The notes below the pieces were generated by a model that searched no databases, was not told where the DNA came from, and saw only the letters and a program-made list of their open reading frames with translations. The position numbers and the translations under genes are program-made. Below are positions 7,932 to 17,372 of a stretch of 64,000 bases of DNA, in pieces. Location of the stretch: NCBI GenBank assembly GCA_009777955.1, contig WRKW01000002.1, forward strand, positions 152,155-216,154, given 5' to 3'. Source of the stretch: Alphaproteobacteria bacterium (GTDB lineage Bacteria > Pseudomonadota > Alphaproteobacteria > Rs-D84). Every line of letters begins with the position of its first letter. Within the stretch, counting starts at the first letter, position 1.

Positions 7932-8328
7932 ACTGTGCTTTCCTGACAAACCCTGGTCAGCAAAGGAATTCGCATCGCTACAAAAATCTGGTGCAGAAAT
8001 AGTTGGCAGTGATAACGGATTCATAGTCTGGCGCATAGCGGCAGATGAGTGCGAAATTATTACAATTGGCGTTCATCCCGAATATCGTGGCACTGGCATT
8101 GCAAGTGCTATGCTGCAATTGATGGAAAGGGAAATACTTAAAAAAAACCATATGAATCAAATTAAAATATTTCTGGAAGTTTCGGTGGATAATCTGACCG
8201 CGCGTGCATTATACGAAAAACACGGTTACAAACAGATTGGTATCCGGCCGGGATATTATATGTCACCAAGATCTTTGGCAAAAGTGGATGCGGTTGTTAT
8301 GGAAAAAATCATAAACCCAACATTATAA
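7903..8328 (+). CDS. rimI: RimI-like ribosomal-protein alanine N-acetyltransferase
   Basis: A protein of 141 residues with a GNAT fold. The acetyl-CoA loop is HPEYRGTGIASAMLQLME, and the C-terminal motif is DNLTARALYEKHGYKQIGIRPGYY. RimI acetylates the N-terminal alanine of ribosomal protein S18. The NLTA.A.Y...GF..IG.R..YY pattern is the one that marks RimI among GNAT enzymes. It overlaps the end of tsaB, and its last bases meet the end of the large convergent gene (8323), so the two transcripts collide without spacer. Confidence 0.85.
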   Translation: MLNNLVNLHKLCFPDKPWSAKEFASLQKSGAEIVGSDNGFIVWRIAADECEIITIGVHPEYRGTGIASAMLQLMEREILKKNHMNQIKIFLEVSVDNLTARALYEKHGYKQIGIRPGYYMSPRSLAKVDAVVMEKIINPTL

Positions 8329-11319
8329 CTGTTTTTTATCATGAATAACTTTACGCCTGACGCTTTTTGATACAGTATTTTTTGATACTTTGCGCTTTGC
8401 ATCCCGCAGTGCAACACGTTTTTTGGCGGCCATGATGGAATGCCCCCGCAACAATATTTGCTCTGATTTGCTTACCGCCGCAATCAGCCTGTAATAATAT
8501 TCTTTTTCTTCGTAACTGAACGCTTTGTTAAATTCCGGCAATAATTCCGCATGTATTTCTGCATATAGTTTTGCAAAATGATTTCGAATATCGCTAATAT
8601 TAATCTTATCTTTCTTAAAAATTTTATCTCTCAATAAAATCCTGGTCAATGTATCGGCCAAGATGTAATCATCTTTGATTTTTATAAATAAAGATTCGCC
8701 AAGCCCATCGCCAAAATCAGCAATTATATCTTTAAACAATATACGGGTCTGATGCATAGACGGCAAAGCATAATATTTATTTATTATACTTTCCATAACA
8801 CGTTGACGATCGGCAACCTCGCACAATCTTTTAAAATTATCATCACGATCTCCCTGGAACCATGCATGTGCCGCTTGTTCCGCCAATTGATCACGAATAT
8901 CTCTGGGTAAATATCTTGGCAATTCTTTAATACCCCGATCAACAACAATTTTATTTGCCCAGGATATTATAGCCGTGGTTTCTTCTTGGGACAACCCGGT
9001 TTCTTCCAAAATTCGTGAAACCGAAAATATATTATATTCTGACAGCGCACCTTTAACCATTTCAGAAATAAGACGTGTTTTTATTTTTTCGCGGATATAT
9101 GAACTATTTGTCTGCTGGCCAATATATATCAAATTGGCGATACCCAAAAACTCTGTATTGAACGTAATTCCGATATCTATATCTTCGTCATTTACATTAC
9201 TTATAAAATATGAAAATTCTGATATACAATCTTCCGACAGCCCGCCCTTTGAAAAATCAGATATAGCATGAGTGACTATTTTTTTACCCAGTGGTGTTCC
9301 CGTTGTCATTTTATAAAAACCATTGAAACCTGAGTAACCAAAAATCCAAGAATCCAACATCATTTCAATACCGGAATTTCTATCCTCTATATCGGTAACT
9401 CTTTTTATAAACCAATAAAGATTGTCTTTAAATTTTTTATCAAGACTGTCTTTTTCCTGAACCGCCAAACGGGCTAATTCTTTTGCGGTTATTGGTATCT
9501 GTGTACCCCAACTATTTACAAAAGGATTTAACACACTTAATATACAATCGGGTAAATTATCAATCAGTCCAGCTTTTGCAAATGTATGCACCATGGAAAG
9601 CTTTGTATCAACAGCTATATCTTTGATCCAAACCCTGTTATCAATATAATTTTTACAAAATTGTTTAAAATTTTCCGGAATTTGGGTATTGTCGCGCGCC
9701 CATTGATATACTTTTGCCATTGCACCCGGGTCTGTTTTTAATATTTCTATTTTTTCAATTTCCGGTAAAGAGTACAAATCCAAATATCCACCCTTTAATA
9801 AATCTATAATCCCATCCGCATTTTTGACAATATAGTAGATATTATGGGCACCATCCAGATAAATCCGGCGGTCTGTCTTGTATATTCCCTGTTGTTCTTC
9901 TATATTCATCGCTTGGTTAAAAGCGGACTGCAATATATCACCTATCTCTCCAAATGATTTTCCATAAACGTTGGGGTTTCGATAAATTGTTTTGCCAGAA
10001 TCCGAACGAGCCGGATAAAATTCGGCGTTAAAAATATTATGGCCGGGATTATTCGAATTGCGACCGAAACAGGCAATTCCGCCGTACCCTATGTCATATT
10101 GAATCATATGAGCATTAGTACCCAAAGCATGCATACAAGTCTGCCAATCCTGATATGTATTTTGTGTCGCGATATCCCATGGATATTTGGAAAATACCAG
10201 CAAATCCGCTATATCTATGCGCCCACGCCCCGCTTTACCGGTATTTGCGCCAAATTCTTCGGCGTATGGCGCGTATTTTCCCGATAAATCTTCCAGTGCG
10301 CCAGTAAAACATTCCCGGTACTGGTCGGCATCCATATCAGAGCTTGCACCCATGTTATACATTTCTTTGCTGATATGCATCATGAATATGGGATTATTCT
10401 TGAAAAAATTTATAAATTTTTGGTTTTGAACCCTTTTTTTACCGCTGACATGGGCTTCCTTTGCCCTTTCGGCAGAAAGGGCAAAAAAACCTTGCAACGA
10501 GTACGGATATTTATGAAAATCTACCAGTATACGTAATAATTCAATATCAGAACAATCCAATTTTTCGGCATTTTCCTTGGATAGATCTTTGATAAATGAA
10601 TTAAACTTCTGTACCAATCTTGATAATTTTTGCCGTCCCTTTGCACTTGTTCCCACAAAATCCCAGTCTATATAAAATACCCCCCGATCATCTTGGTGCA
10701 TACTTATATTGGTACTGGAATCCGATATTTCCGAAAATACATTAAAAGCTTTTGCCTGTCCCGGTTCCAACGGTTGTTCCAGCCGGGCGTATATGATATC
10801 TCTGCCACCGAATGCCGCCGGAAACGAAGTGTTGTTTTGTCTGCGGATTTCACTTCCTTTTTCTACTATATCCCGAAGTTTTTCATGCCATTTGGTACTG
10901 CTTTTATACAAAGTTTCTACATAATCCAATATTGCACGCGCCGGATCTTTTTTTTCTAACAGCGTGAATATTATGTCGGATGCAATCTGTCCCGCTGATC
11001 TTTTTTCTATGTCGCCGATAAAATTTTCACCCCCGAAAACTTCTTTTAATTCCTGACGCAACTCGTCCGGGCTTTGCGCTTGATAATAGATGGGATGAAG
11101 TATCTTTTGTTCTATTCCGTATATATACTTTCTTGTAATTACGATAATTCTTTGAATATTGTATAAAATATGCTTTCTTTCAGATTCCGATAAATTCAAC
11201 ATATCAATACGCGCACTGTATAATCCGCGCACCTCTTCACCCACGCGATCCCAATCCGCACGGAACATGTCGGTTACTTCATCGTCTGATAAAATATGAA
11301 TTTTTGGCGTATCCATCAA
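8323..11319 (-). CDS. 998-residue orphan protein of unknown function
   Basis: I do not recognise this protein. It has no signal peptide and no clear transmembrane helix, and much of it is helical and charged. The best-defined stretch is near residues 375-430: LLVFSKYPWDIATQNTYQDWQTCMHALGTNAHMIQYDIGYGGIACF. The run T-x-x-D-W-x-T-C-M followed by a D-I-G-x-G-x-I strand looks like a conserved catalytic or binding core. The last 45 residues are very basic (AAKKRVALRDAKRKVSKNTVSKSVRRK). It could be an effector or a nucleic-acid-binding protein; neither is shown. Consistent codon use and one unbroken frame of 3 kb support a real gene. Confidence 0.75.
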   Translation of the reverse strand: MMDTPKIHILSDDEVTDMFRADWDRVGEEVRGLYSARIDMLNLSESERKHILYNIQRIIVITRKYIYGIEQKILHPIYYQAQSPDELRQELKEVFGGENFIGDIEKRSAGQIASDIIFTLLEKKDPARAILDYVETLYKSSTKWHEKLRDIVEKGSEIRRQNNTSFPAAFGGRDIIYARLEQPLEPGQAKAFNVFSEISDSSTNISMHQDDRGVFYIDWDFVGTSAKGRQKLSRLVQKFNSFIKDLSKENAEKLDCSDIELLRILVDFHKYPYSLQGFFALSAERAKEAHVSGKKRVQNQKFINFFKNNPIFMMHISKEMYNMGASSDMDADQYRECFTGALEDLSGKYAPYAEEFGANTGKAGRGRIDIADLLVFSKYPWDIATQNTYQDWQTCMHALGTNAHMIQYDIGYGGIACFGRNSNNPGHNIFNAEFYPARSDSGKTIYRNPNVYGKSFGEIGDILQSAFNQAMNIEEQQGIYKTDRRIYLDGAHNIYYIVKNADGIIDLLKGGYLDLYSLPEIEKIEILKTDPGAMAKVYQWARDNTQIPENFKQFCKNYIDNRVWIKDIAVDTKLSMVHTFAKAGLIDNLPDCILSVLNPFVNSWGTQIPITAKELARLAVQEKDSLDKKFKDNLYWFIKRVTDIEDRNSGIEMMLDSWIFGYSGFNGFYKMTTGTPLGKKIVTHAISDFSKGGLSEDCISEFSYFISNVNDEDIDIGITFNTEFLGIANLIYIGQQTNSSYIREKIKTRLISEMVKGALSEYNIFSVSRILEETGLSQEETTAIISWANKIVVDRGIKELPRYLPRDIRDQLAEQAAHAWFQGDRDDNFKRLCEVADRQRVMESIINKYYALPSMHQTRILFKDIIADFGDGLGESLFIKIKDDYILADTLTRILLRDKIFKKDKINISDIRNHFAKLYAEIHAELLPEFNKAFSYEEKEYYYRLIAAVSKSEQILLRGHSIMAAKKRVALRDAKRKVSKNTVSKSVRRKVIHDKKQL

Positions 11320-11369
11320 TATACATTATAATAGGATACGTATAATTTGCAAGCTCCCCGGCCTTGTAT

Positions 11370-12647
11370 TCAAGAACAAAATTCCAGAACCCGGGGATCA
11401 AAAATAACATCTCTGGCGCGCAACGGCGTTGCAATATGCATATCGCTTGCCTTGCGGGTTCGTGATAATGCCACATATGTCTGGCCATGCGCGAATGCTC
11501 CACGCGAAATATCAACCACCACTGTGTCCAAAGTCTTGCCCTGGGCTTTATGTATCGTCATGGCGTACCCAAGTGCCAGCGGGAATTGTTTATAACTTCC
11601 GACTTCATTCTCTGTTAATTTATCGTTTTCATCGCGCGAATACTCCATTTTTTCCCATTTTTCTTGCTTGACTTCGACTATCTTTTTTTCACCATCTAAC
11701 AGCCGCACTTTTATGTCCTTTGCATTCAATTCGCATATTATACCCATACTCCCATTATGCCATTCACCACGATCGGAATTTTTTACAAATACCACCAGGG
11801 CACCGATTTTCAAGTTAAGATTCATGGGCGCGGGCACGTCTTTTTCATTAAAGGTGCCGGACAATTCCCCGGAATAAGCAACCACAGGTGCCGCAATTTG
11901 CGCCAACCGTACGGAATTTATGTTATCTGCCACCGCACGGAATGGGGTAATTATCATGGCATTAGCCAGACGGACGGCATCTTCGATTTTACAGGCATTA
12001 AAATATTCCAATGCCTGTGCTGGATTTTCAGCACCGCGCAATACTGTCAAATTATGCAACAATGCATCGTCGCTCTGCCGGTATACAAGGTCAAAATCCG
12101 CACGTGAAAAATCTGCTCTTTGATATGCATAAGAATCAAAAAAATATGCATTCGGATGACCGTATGCTTCGGAATAGTATTGTTCTGCATCACGGGTGAT
12201 TACGGGCGGTAATTGAAACAAATCCCCAATCGCGACAACTTGCAAACCACCGAACGGTGCATTATTCTTTCGTGCCTGACGGGCCAATATATCCATGGCA
12301 TCCAACAAATCTGGTGGCACCATTGATATTTCATCTATGACAAGCAAATCCGCCGCGGCAAGAACATTGCGTGGACGGGATTTAAGTTTCAGTAATTCTG
12401 GCGCAACAAAACCCCGCGGCGCGATTTGAAAAAGCGAATGGATTGTCTGCCCCCCGATATTCAGTGCCGATACCGCTGTCGGACATGCGCAAATTATGCG
12501 TTTCTTTGATGCTGATTTCAGATAATTAACGAATGTCGATTTTCCGGTTCCGGCCTGTCCCAATATAAGCATATTTCGCAAATCACTTTCGATCAGATTA
12601 AATGCGTGTAATTGGATATCGTTTAAAATCGGTGCAATCAAAGACAT
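11370..12647 (-). CDS. Pif1-like DNA helicase
   Basis: A superfamily 1B helicase of 425 residues from the ATG at 12647; the track begins at an upstream TTG. Walker A is GQAGTGKS at 30-37. Motif Ia is CPTAVSALNIGGQTIHSLF, Walker B is LLVIDEIS near 101-108, and motif III is VVAIGDLFQLPPV. The C-terminal UvrD-like half has GYAMTIHKAQGKTLDTVVVD and YVALSRTR. Pif1 proteins move 5' to 3' and clear G-quadruplexes and stalled forks in eukaryotes; bacterial copies are less studied. The gene may share a promoter region with the divergent ORF at 12709. Confidence 0.9.
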   Translation of the reverse strand: MSLIAPILNDIQLHAFNLIESDLRNMLILGQAGTGKSTFVNYLKSASKKRIICACPTAVSALNIGGQTIHSLFQIAPRGFVAPELLKLKSRPRNVLAAADLLVIDEISMVPPDLLDAMDILARQARKNNAPFGGLQVVAIGDLFQLPPVITRDAEQYYSEAYGHPNAYFFDSYAYQRADFSRADFDLVYRQSDDALLHNLTVLRGAENPAQALEYFNACKIEDAVRLANAMIITPFRAVADNINSVRLAQIAAPVVAYSGELSGTFNEKDVPAPMNLNLKIGALVVFVKNSDRGEWHNGSMGIICELNAKDIKVRLLDGEKKIVEVKQEKWEKMEYSRDENDKLTENEVGSYKQFPLALGYAMTIHKAQGKTLDTVVVDISRGAFAHGQTYVALSRTRKASDMHIATPLRARDVIFDPRVLEFCS

Positions 12648-12708
12648 GGTAACATAGTTACCTAGTTCTCTCTTGAAAAGCAAGTATAAAAAAATTTATA
12701 ATACTTTG

Positions 12709-13047
12709 ATGTCACAAGAATACCAGGATTTATTTTTTATTTTGACTGTGTCAAATCCACGTACTGCCCTTTATAACTCTGTGCTTTTTCATTGTCCAAA
12801 ATACCCGCATAAAACTGAATCAGATTGTATCTGTAAAACGTGGGATACAGATAATGATGTACGCATAAAACTTGCCGGGGAAGAATTGCTTTTCAGAAAA
12901 ATTTCTTATAAAACCTGTGACTCTGTTGGCTTTCATTTAACCGCAGATGAAAGATCTATAAAATTGTTGCACAAGCATATGATGGATACATGCGAATATT
13001 ACCGAAATGCATCCTGTAAAAAAATAAAATCTACGCAACATATCTGA
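12709..13047 (+). CDS. hypothetical protein, 112 residues
   Basis: The ATG at 12709 gives 112 residues; the track uses an upstream TTG at 12673. The sequence is soluble and has six cysteines, several of them in HCPKYPHKTESDCICKTW and the tail TCEYYRNASCKK. A metal site or disulphides are possible. I do not recognise a family. It diverges from the Pif1-like gene. Confidence 0.45.
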   Translation: MSQEYQDLFFILTVSNPRTALYNSVLFHCPKYPHKTESDCICKTWDTDNDVRIKLAGEELLFRKISYKTCDSVGFHLTADERSIKLLHKHMMDTCEYYRNASCKKIKSTQHI

Positions 13048-13145
13048 TTTATTGAAAACGCATACTGTACGCAAACAGACTTTAAATGGTAACAAAATTG
13101 CCGTCATGTATGCGGCTGTGGATTATGATTAAACCGCGCCGGGGA

Positions 13146-14690
13146 TTATTTACATAATTCAGATGCGCCGCCGATTTGCTGCAGTTCGTTACAGGCCGCC
13201 CGCAATTCATCAATGGCTTTTTGATATTCAATCCTTTCATCTGGTGTCATTCGCAAATGCAATAATTGTTCAGGGTTAAGCGCGGCCTGACCCTGAACCG
13301 CCCCGCCGATCATACTATTCCCGAATAATTCCATCGCACCAACACCCACTGCGGCACCACCGACAGCACCGCCAACCGTGGCCCAATTGCGACCACGTCT
13401 GCGTTGATCTAAGATTTGTTTTTCCAAATCGGATTTATTTACCCAATCACCACAGTTTATATTCTGGTCAACCATAAAATATCGCGGACGAATACCGGTC
13501 AATATTACACGCGGATCTGATGATGTTATCTCTACACGCGCCCAACAGGCATTATTACTGGGACTGTTAACATTTTCTGTCAGCATATAATATTCTGCAC
13601 CGTTTGCCCCGGCTTTGGCCGCCCAAACAAAATCCATACTACGGGAATTTGCATTACACTCTTCTTTGCTTCTTGCCCCGGTTAATACAAAATCATCGCC
13701 AAAGTCCGAAACCGCATTACTGGCTACATTGCACTTTATATCTTCGAATCCTTGGTTTAATTGCCGATTTTTAACAATACGGTTTACTATGATTCCGCCC
13801 AGTGCGCCCAGTGCGACACCTGCGACAGCATTGGACGTAAGACGGGCTGTATTAAAGTCGCCATCGGCATTTCGCCAAACGTTTGCCGTCTGATCGACAT
13901 ATTTGTCTTTTATACGCTTGATTTCCGTGTCTAAATTTCGAATCTTTTCCAAAAGTTCCGATAATCGCAATCTGTTTGCTTCCGCAATTTGTGCCTGTTG
14001 TATACGCTGTTGTTCCATTTGTTCTCGCTGATTTATAACGCTTTCCAGATATGTTACCATTTCTTGATATCCTACTCTTCTTGCTATATCAAGCGCGGTT
14101 TCTCCCCGGTCATTTCTTGCATCTATATCAATATTGTGTTCATTTATCAAAAGTTTTGCGATTTCAATTCCATTAAGTGTTGCTAAGTCTGAGAACCAAT
14201 CGGCATCCGCAACCCTATGCAATAATGTATCATTATTGTCACATTTTACATTTGCATTACCTCCCTTTCCAATTAAAAATTGAAAAACGATTAACCCACC
14301 CTGCCTTGCAGAGTGACATAACGGATCATACTCGCTATGTATTGCTCCGCGGTTGATTAATAATTCTACGAGCTTTACATGTTCCTGTGTGTTTTCATAA
14401 GAACGATCTATAGCCCAATCCAAAGCAGTCATATGAGAATCATCACGTAGATTAACATTTGCTCCTTGGTTTATCAAAAATTCAGATATATCGTAATTTA
14501 ATCTTCGGATACTATTCATCAACGGGGTATAGCCATAATCAGTCTCACGAGTATCAATCAATCCTGGATTGGCTGCAAATGCGGCTCTTACTTCATCTAT
14601 ATTGTTCGAAAAATAATCGTCATTTGCAAATGTACAGGTAGAGTAGACTGTCATCACCAAAACCATCAAAATTGGCAAAAATTTATTCAT
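13146..14690 (-). CDS. exported ankyrin-repeat protein
   Basis: A protein of 514 residues. A signal peptide (MNKFLPILMVLVMTVYSTCTFA) directs export. About five ankyrin repeats fill residues 45-215 (GYTPLMNSIRRL, HMTALDWAIDR, NDTLLHRVADA, GETALDIARRVG). A coiled coil follows at about 215-265. Two glycine-rich hydrophobic stretches (VAGVALGALGGIIVN and VGGAVGGAAVGVGAMELFG) resemble glycine zippers that may sit in a membrane. The part between them has paired cysteines. Ankyrin repeats bind proteins; in host-associated Alphaproteobacteria they often serve in host contact, which is only inference here. The gene stands alone. Confidence 0.8.
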   Translation of the reverse strand: MNKFLPILMVLVMTVYSTCTFANDDYFSNNIDEVRAAFAANPGLIDTRETDYGYTPLMNSIRRLNYDISEFLINQGANVNLRDDSHMTALDWAIDRSYENTQEHVKLVELLINRGAIHSEYDPLCHSARQGGLIVFQFLIGKGGNANVKCDNNDTLLHRVADADWFSDLATLNGIEIAKLLINEHNIDIDARNDRGETALDIARRVGYQEMVTYLESVINQREQMEQQRIQQAQIAEANRLRLSELLEKIRNLDTEIKRIKDKYVDQTANVWRNADGDFNTARLTSNAVAGVALGALGGIIVNRIVKNRQLNQGFEDIKCNVASNAVSDFGDDFVLTGARSKEECNANSRSMDFVWAAKAGANGAEYYMLTENVNSPSNNACWARVEITSSDPRVILTGIRPRYFMVDQNINCGDWVNKSDLEKQILDQRRRGRNWATVGGAVGGAAVGVGAMELFGNSMIGGAVQGQAALNPEQLLHLRMTPDERIEYQKAIDELRAACNELQQIGGASELCK

Positions 14691-14727
14691 GAATTAACCT
14701 TTCCGGTTTTTGGCGGACATCGCGAAA

Positions 14728-14758
14728 ACCATCAAAATCGCGATGCGATTTTGGTGGT
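14728..14758. repeat. near-perfect hairpin upstream of the ankyrin gene
   Basis: ACCATCAAAATCGC and GCGATTTTGGTGGT pair around GAT. It lies 38 bases upstream of the ankyrin start. No T tract follows on either strand, so it may be an operator or an RNA structure and not a terminator. Confidence 0.4.
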
Positions 14759-14792
14759 CTTATGCCCCTTGCCCTGTAATCCAAGAAGTGTA

Positions 14793-15062
14793 TTACATGT
14801 GTGTGTGTGTGTAGATTTCTGCGGGTTTCGGCCGAACGATCATTCCGGCTTTGGCAATCCATAATTTAAATGGTTCATTTTTTACTTTGGATTGACCAAT
14901 GTTTTCATACCCGAATAATTTTATACTTGTCGATTTCATCATACGATCAGTATAAAAAAATTCGACTATAAAGTCCAGAATAATTCTGTAAAAGACACAT
15001 CCAGGGTCATGACCCAAAAATTTCCACTTGCAAAAGCCCAAAAAAGCCATATAATACGCCAA
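14793..15062 (-). CDS. doubtful hypothetical ORF ending in a TG repeat
   Basis: An 89-residue frame that opens with TTG (or the internal ATG 12 bases later). It has no ribosome site and covers the promoter of the tRNA on the other strand. The middle (RIILDFIVEFFYTDRM, KLFGYENIGQ) looks protein-like. The 3' end runs through a (TG)n tract and reads YTHTHM. It may be a fragment of a lost gene. No family is recognised. Confidence 0.25.
   Translation of the reverse strand: MAYYMAFLGFCKWKFLGHDPGCVFYRIILDFIVEFFYTDRMMKSTSIKLFGYENIGQSKVKNEPFKLWIAKAGMIVRPKPAEIYTHTHM
14798..14812. repeat. TG dinucleotide tract
   Basis: Seven TG units plus one base. It is the only such tract I noticed. It falls at the end of the doubtful ORF, so slippage would change only that frame's tail. 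Confidence 0.7.
15028..15055 (+). promoter_or_regulatory. promoter of the CAT-anticodon tRNA
   Basis: TTGCAA, 16 bases, TATAAT, about 43 bases upstream of the tRNA. Confidence 0.75.
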
Positions 15063-15097
15063 GTTGTCCGCCTGCGCTTGCGCTACGGCGTGACTTT

Positions 15098-15174
15098 GGG
15101 TCGGTAGCTCAGTTGGTTAGAGCGGAGCGCTCATAACGCTTTGGTCCGGGGTTCGAGTCCCTGCCGACCCACCA
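15098..15174 (+). tRNA. tRNA with anticodon CAT (Ile2 or Met)
   Basis: Acceptor GGGTCGG pairs with CCGACCC, the anticodon loop is CTCATAA, the T loop is TTCGAGT, discriminator A is followed by an encoded CCA. A second CAT tRNA (1994-2068) has the loop ATCATAA. This one lacks the initiator's C-A mismatch. Its acceptor and loop resemble lysidine-modified Ile2 of relatives, but elongator Met is possible. A TilS-recognition model would decide. Confidence 0.9.
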
Positions 15175-15214
15175 CCGTTTTTGTCCGAACGAAGTGAGGA
15201 TTACAAAAACGAGT

Positions 15215-15246
15215 GCCCGCCGTAGCCCGCAGGGCGAAGGCTGGGC
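15215..15246. repeat. palindromic repeat, copy 1 (downstream of tRNA-CAT)
   Basis: GCCCGCC-GTA-GCCC-GCAG-GGC-GAA-GGCTGGGC forms a two-part stem. The same core occurs at 17252 and 18414, with diverged copies at 28109 and 44280. Here the unit is followed by a partial second copy (about 15285-15355) in which both TGTCCGAACGAAG and GGCTG(G)(A/G)CTGACCAA recur. Confidence 0.75.
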
Positions 15247-15372
15247 TGACCAAGTTCGGAACTCCGCCACGAAGGTTCACCATCATTTCTGTCCGAACGA
15301 AGTTATAAATACCGCCGCAGCACGCGGGACAAAGGCTGGACTGACCAACTATCAAATAGCACGGGATAAATC

Positions 15373-15399
15373 AAAAGGCTCGCAATTTGCGAGCCTTTT
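15373..15399. terminator. bidirectional terminator
   Basis: AAAAGGCTCGC-AATTT-GCGAGCCTTTT, with T tracts in both directions. It ends the acyl-CoA synthetase transcript (minus) and the tRNA transcript (plus). Confidence 0.85.
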
Positions 15400-15403
15400 G
15401 TTT

Positions 15404-16990
15404 TCATTCCGACCTATCTGGAAATTCCCCGCGGTCAAGCATTGCGGAAACTTCAAAGTGTTTGATTTTTTTCGCAGATGTTTGTGGCAAATCATCTTCC
15501 GTTATCGCAAAATGATTTACCCATTTATATGGCGCAATCGTAAGGTTCGAAGCTTTTATCAACAAATTGACTTTCATCAGCGAAGTGCCCGGCTTTACTT
15601 GAAACACTGCATACGGAACAACTTTACCTTTTATCGTCCTTTCCAACACCGCCGCAGCAAGGATTTCGTCGTTCCCCAGGTACAGATCTTCCAATTCGTC
15701 CGGCCATACTTTTTTACCGCTTTCTAAAACTATGACCTGTTTCTTTCTGCCTTTGATAATCAGGCGTTTTTTTGCATCCAATATTCCCAAATCCCCCGTT
15801 TTGAACCATCCGTCTTCAAATGCTTCTGCATTCGCGGCATCATTGCCAATATATCCATTCATGACAAGATTTCCGCGAACCCAAATTTCGCCGACCCCAT
15901 GTTTGTCGGGATTATGGATTTTGATTTCATTCCCGGGAAGCGGACCTGCATAATGCATAGTTCCATCGGCTTGTCTGAATTTAAAATTAAAGTTCGATGG
16001 TCCGGTGGTTTCGGTAAGGCCATAGCAATCACCCACAACAAACCCCAACCGTTCGAAAAATTTGCGAATTCTTGGCTTCAGGGTCGCACCAGCAGACACA
16101 AGCACTTTTACCCGCCCGCCGAATATTTCGTGTATCGGATCCGTAACTTTTTTAACAATCCCGCCCAGACCCACGGCGCGCAAAAGGCCACGCATTCCCA
16201 TGATTATTTTCATCGCTGCGTATTTTTTCTTTTCTTTTGCACCATCTATTATCTTTTTATAAAATCCTTCCCATACACGCGGTACCGCGGGAATAACATG
16301 CGGACGATATTGTGCAAAATCTTTCAGAAATTCTTTCGGATTCAACACCGGTTGCAGTAAAATGCTGCATCGCAACACAATCGGCGCGATTATGTTGATA
16401 ACAACACCATATATGTGATACAATGGAAGAAACCCGTAAAACATATAACCCGGGTTTATAACGGGTTTGTATTTTAATGCACCGTTACCCAATGCCACCA
16501 GATTGCTGTGTGTTAACCCGACAATTTTTGGATTCCCCGTAGAGCCCGAAGTAAAAGACAACATTGCCATATCTTCATGCCCCACGTCGACAGCGACAAA
16601 ATCAGATTCGCTGGTGGTATCCAAAGTTTCAATATCGTACATTTCCGGGCCATTTTGGATAAAATAAGGTTTCTGAGCCAATACCAGCCTGCAATCAGTA
16701 TGTCTTATCATGTTCAGATGTTCTGTCTTTGACAATCCCGTATCCAGCATAAGCACCTTTGCGCCCTGCGAAAGCAGTGCAAAATACGACTTTATAAATT
16801 CGGGGGTATTGCCGGACAAGATGGCAACCGTATCACCTTTTTTGATTTTAAATTTTTGTTTCAGCATTACCGCGCGCTGTTTTACTTTGGTTAACAAATC
16901 CGCATAAGTTTCGTTTTGTCTGACAAAGAATATCTTGTCTTTGTTCTCGGTACAAATCTTTTGCATCATGTCATACATATTTTTAAACAT
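15404..16990 (-). CDS. AMP-forming acyl-CoA synthetase (ANL superfamily)
   Basis: A protein of 528 residues with the adenylate-forming fold. The AMP/phosphate loop is MLSFTSGSTGNPKIVGLTHSN. The A4/A5 region is GDCYGLTETTGPSNF, the hinge DGWFKTGDLGILDAKKRLIIKGRKK is complete, and a C-terminal lysine region lies in LPQTSAKKIKHFE. The enzyme activates a carboxylic acid as acyl-AMP and then forms the CoA ester. The layout and length fit long-chain fatty acyl-CoA synthetases (FadD/FAA type), but the chain length it prefers cannot be read. It is a single gene that ends at a strong terminator. Confidence 0.85.
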   Translation of the reverse strand: MFKNMYDMMQKICTENKDKIFFVRQNETYADLLTKVKQRAVMLKQKFKIKKGDTVAILSGNTPEFIKSYFALLSQGAKVLMLDTGLSKTEHLNMIRHTDCRLVLAQKPYFIQNGPEMYDIETLDTTSESDFVAVDVGHEDMAMLSFTSGSTGNPKIVGLTHSNLVALGNGALKYKPVINPGYMFYGFLPLYHIYGVVINIIAPIVLRCSILLQPVLNPKEFLKDFAQYRPHVIPAVPRVWEGFYKKIIDGAKEKKKYAAMKIIMGMRGLLRAVGLGGIVKKVTDPIHEIFGGRVKVLVSAGATLKPRIRKFFERLGFVVGDCYGLTETTGPSNFNFKFRQADGTMHYAGPLPGNEIKIHNPDKHGVGEIWVRGNLVMNGYIGNDAANAEAFEDGWFKTGDLGILDAKKRLIIKGRKKQVIVLESGKKVWPDELEDLYLGNDEILAAAVLERTIKGKVVPYAVFQVKPGTSLMKVNLLIKASNLTIAPYKWVNHFAITEDDLPQTSAKKIKHFEVSAMLDRGEFPDRSE

Positions 16991-17074
16991 AATCCAACCT
17001 TTTTGTTTGTTTTGCCACTATGGCAGTGGCCATTATACAAAATTCCGATAATAGACCACAACTTAATTAATTGT

Positions 17075-17103
17075 TTGACATCCCCAGTGACGTGAATTAC
17101 CAT
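17075..17103 (+). promoter_or_regulatory. promoter of tRNA-Leu
   Basis: TTGACA, 17 bases, TACCAT. The start would fall about five bases before the tRNA. Confidence 0.8.
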
Positions 17104-17115
17104 GAAAAGCCGAAC

Positions 17116-17202
17116 GGTCTTGTGGCGGAATGGTAGACGCTGAGGACTTAAAATCCTTTGGGCATTGCGCCCGTGTGGGTTCAAGTCCCACCAAGACCAC
17201 CA
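17116..17202 (+). tRNA. tRNA-Leu (anticodon TAA)
   Basis: Acceptor GGTCTTG pairs with CAAGACC, the anticodon loop is CTTAAAA, the long variable arm (GGGCATTGCGCCC) marks a class II tRNA, and CCA is encoded. The 173-bp repeat begins exactly at the CCA. Confidence 0.95.
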
Positions 17203-17372
17203 CCAAATTTCGTTATTGAGCGGAAAAGCCGCGAAATTAAGAAATTTGAGTGCCCGCCGTAGCCCGCGGGGCGAAGGCTGGGCAAAATTCCCCGATTTTT
17301 CACATCTGCCTTATAATCGGACAAATTATAGCTTAAATTTTGTAAAAATTATTGATTTTCAGCCGGTTTCGA
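17200..17372 (+). repeat. 173-bp direct repeat, copy A
   Basis: It begins with the CCA of tRNA-Leu and ends in CCGGTTTCGA. Copy B at 18362-18534 has the same length and differs at only a few positions. Each copy holds one palindromic unit. The two copies bracket the methyltransferase gene. Confidence 0.9.
17252..17283. repeat. palindromic repeat, copy 2
   Basis: GCCCGCC-GTA-GCCC-GCG-GGGC-GAA-GGCTGGGC, inside direct repeat A. Confidence 0.75.

Noticed and set aside
14793-15062. TG tract as a phase-variation switch
   Set aside because: The only frame that it would shift is a doubtful ORF near its own stop codon, so no gene function would change.
15176-15350. CRISPR array, suggested by recurring palindromic units after the tRNA
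   Set aside because: Only one full and one partial unit occur, spacing is irregular, and no cas genes are in the window.
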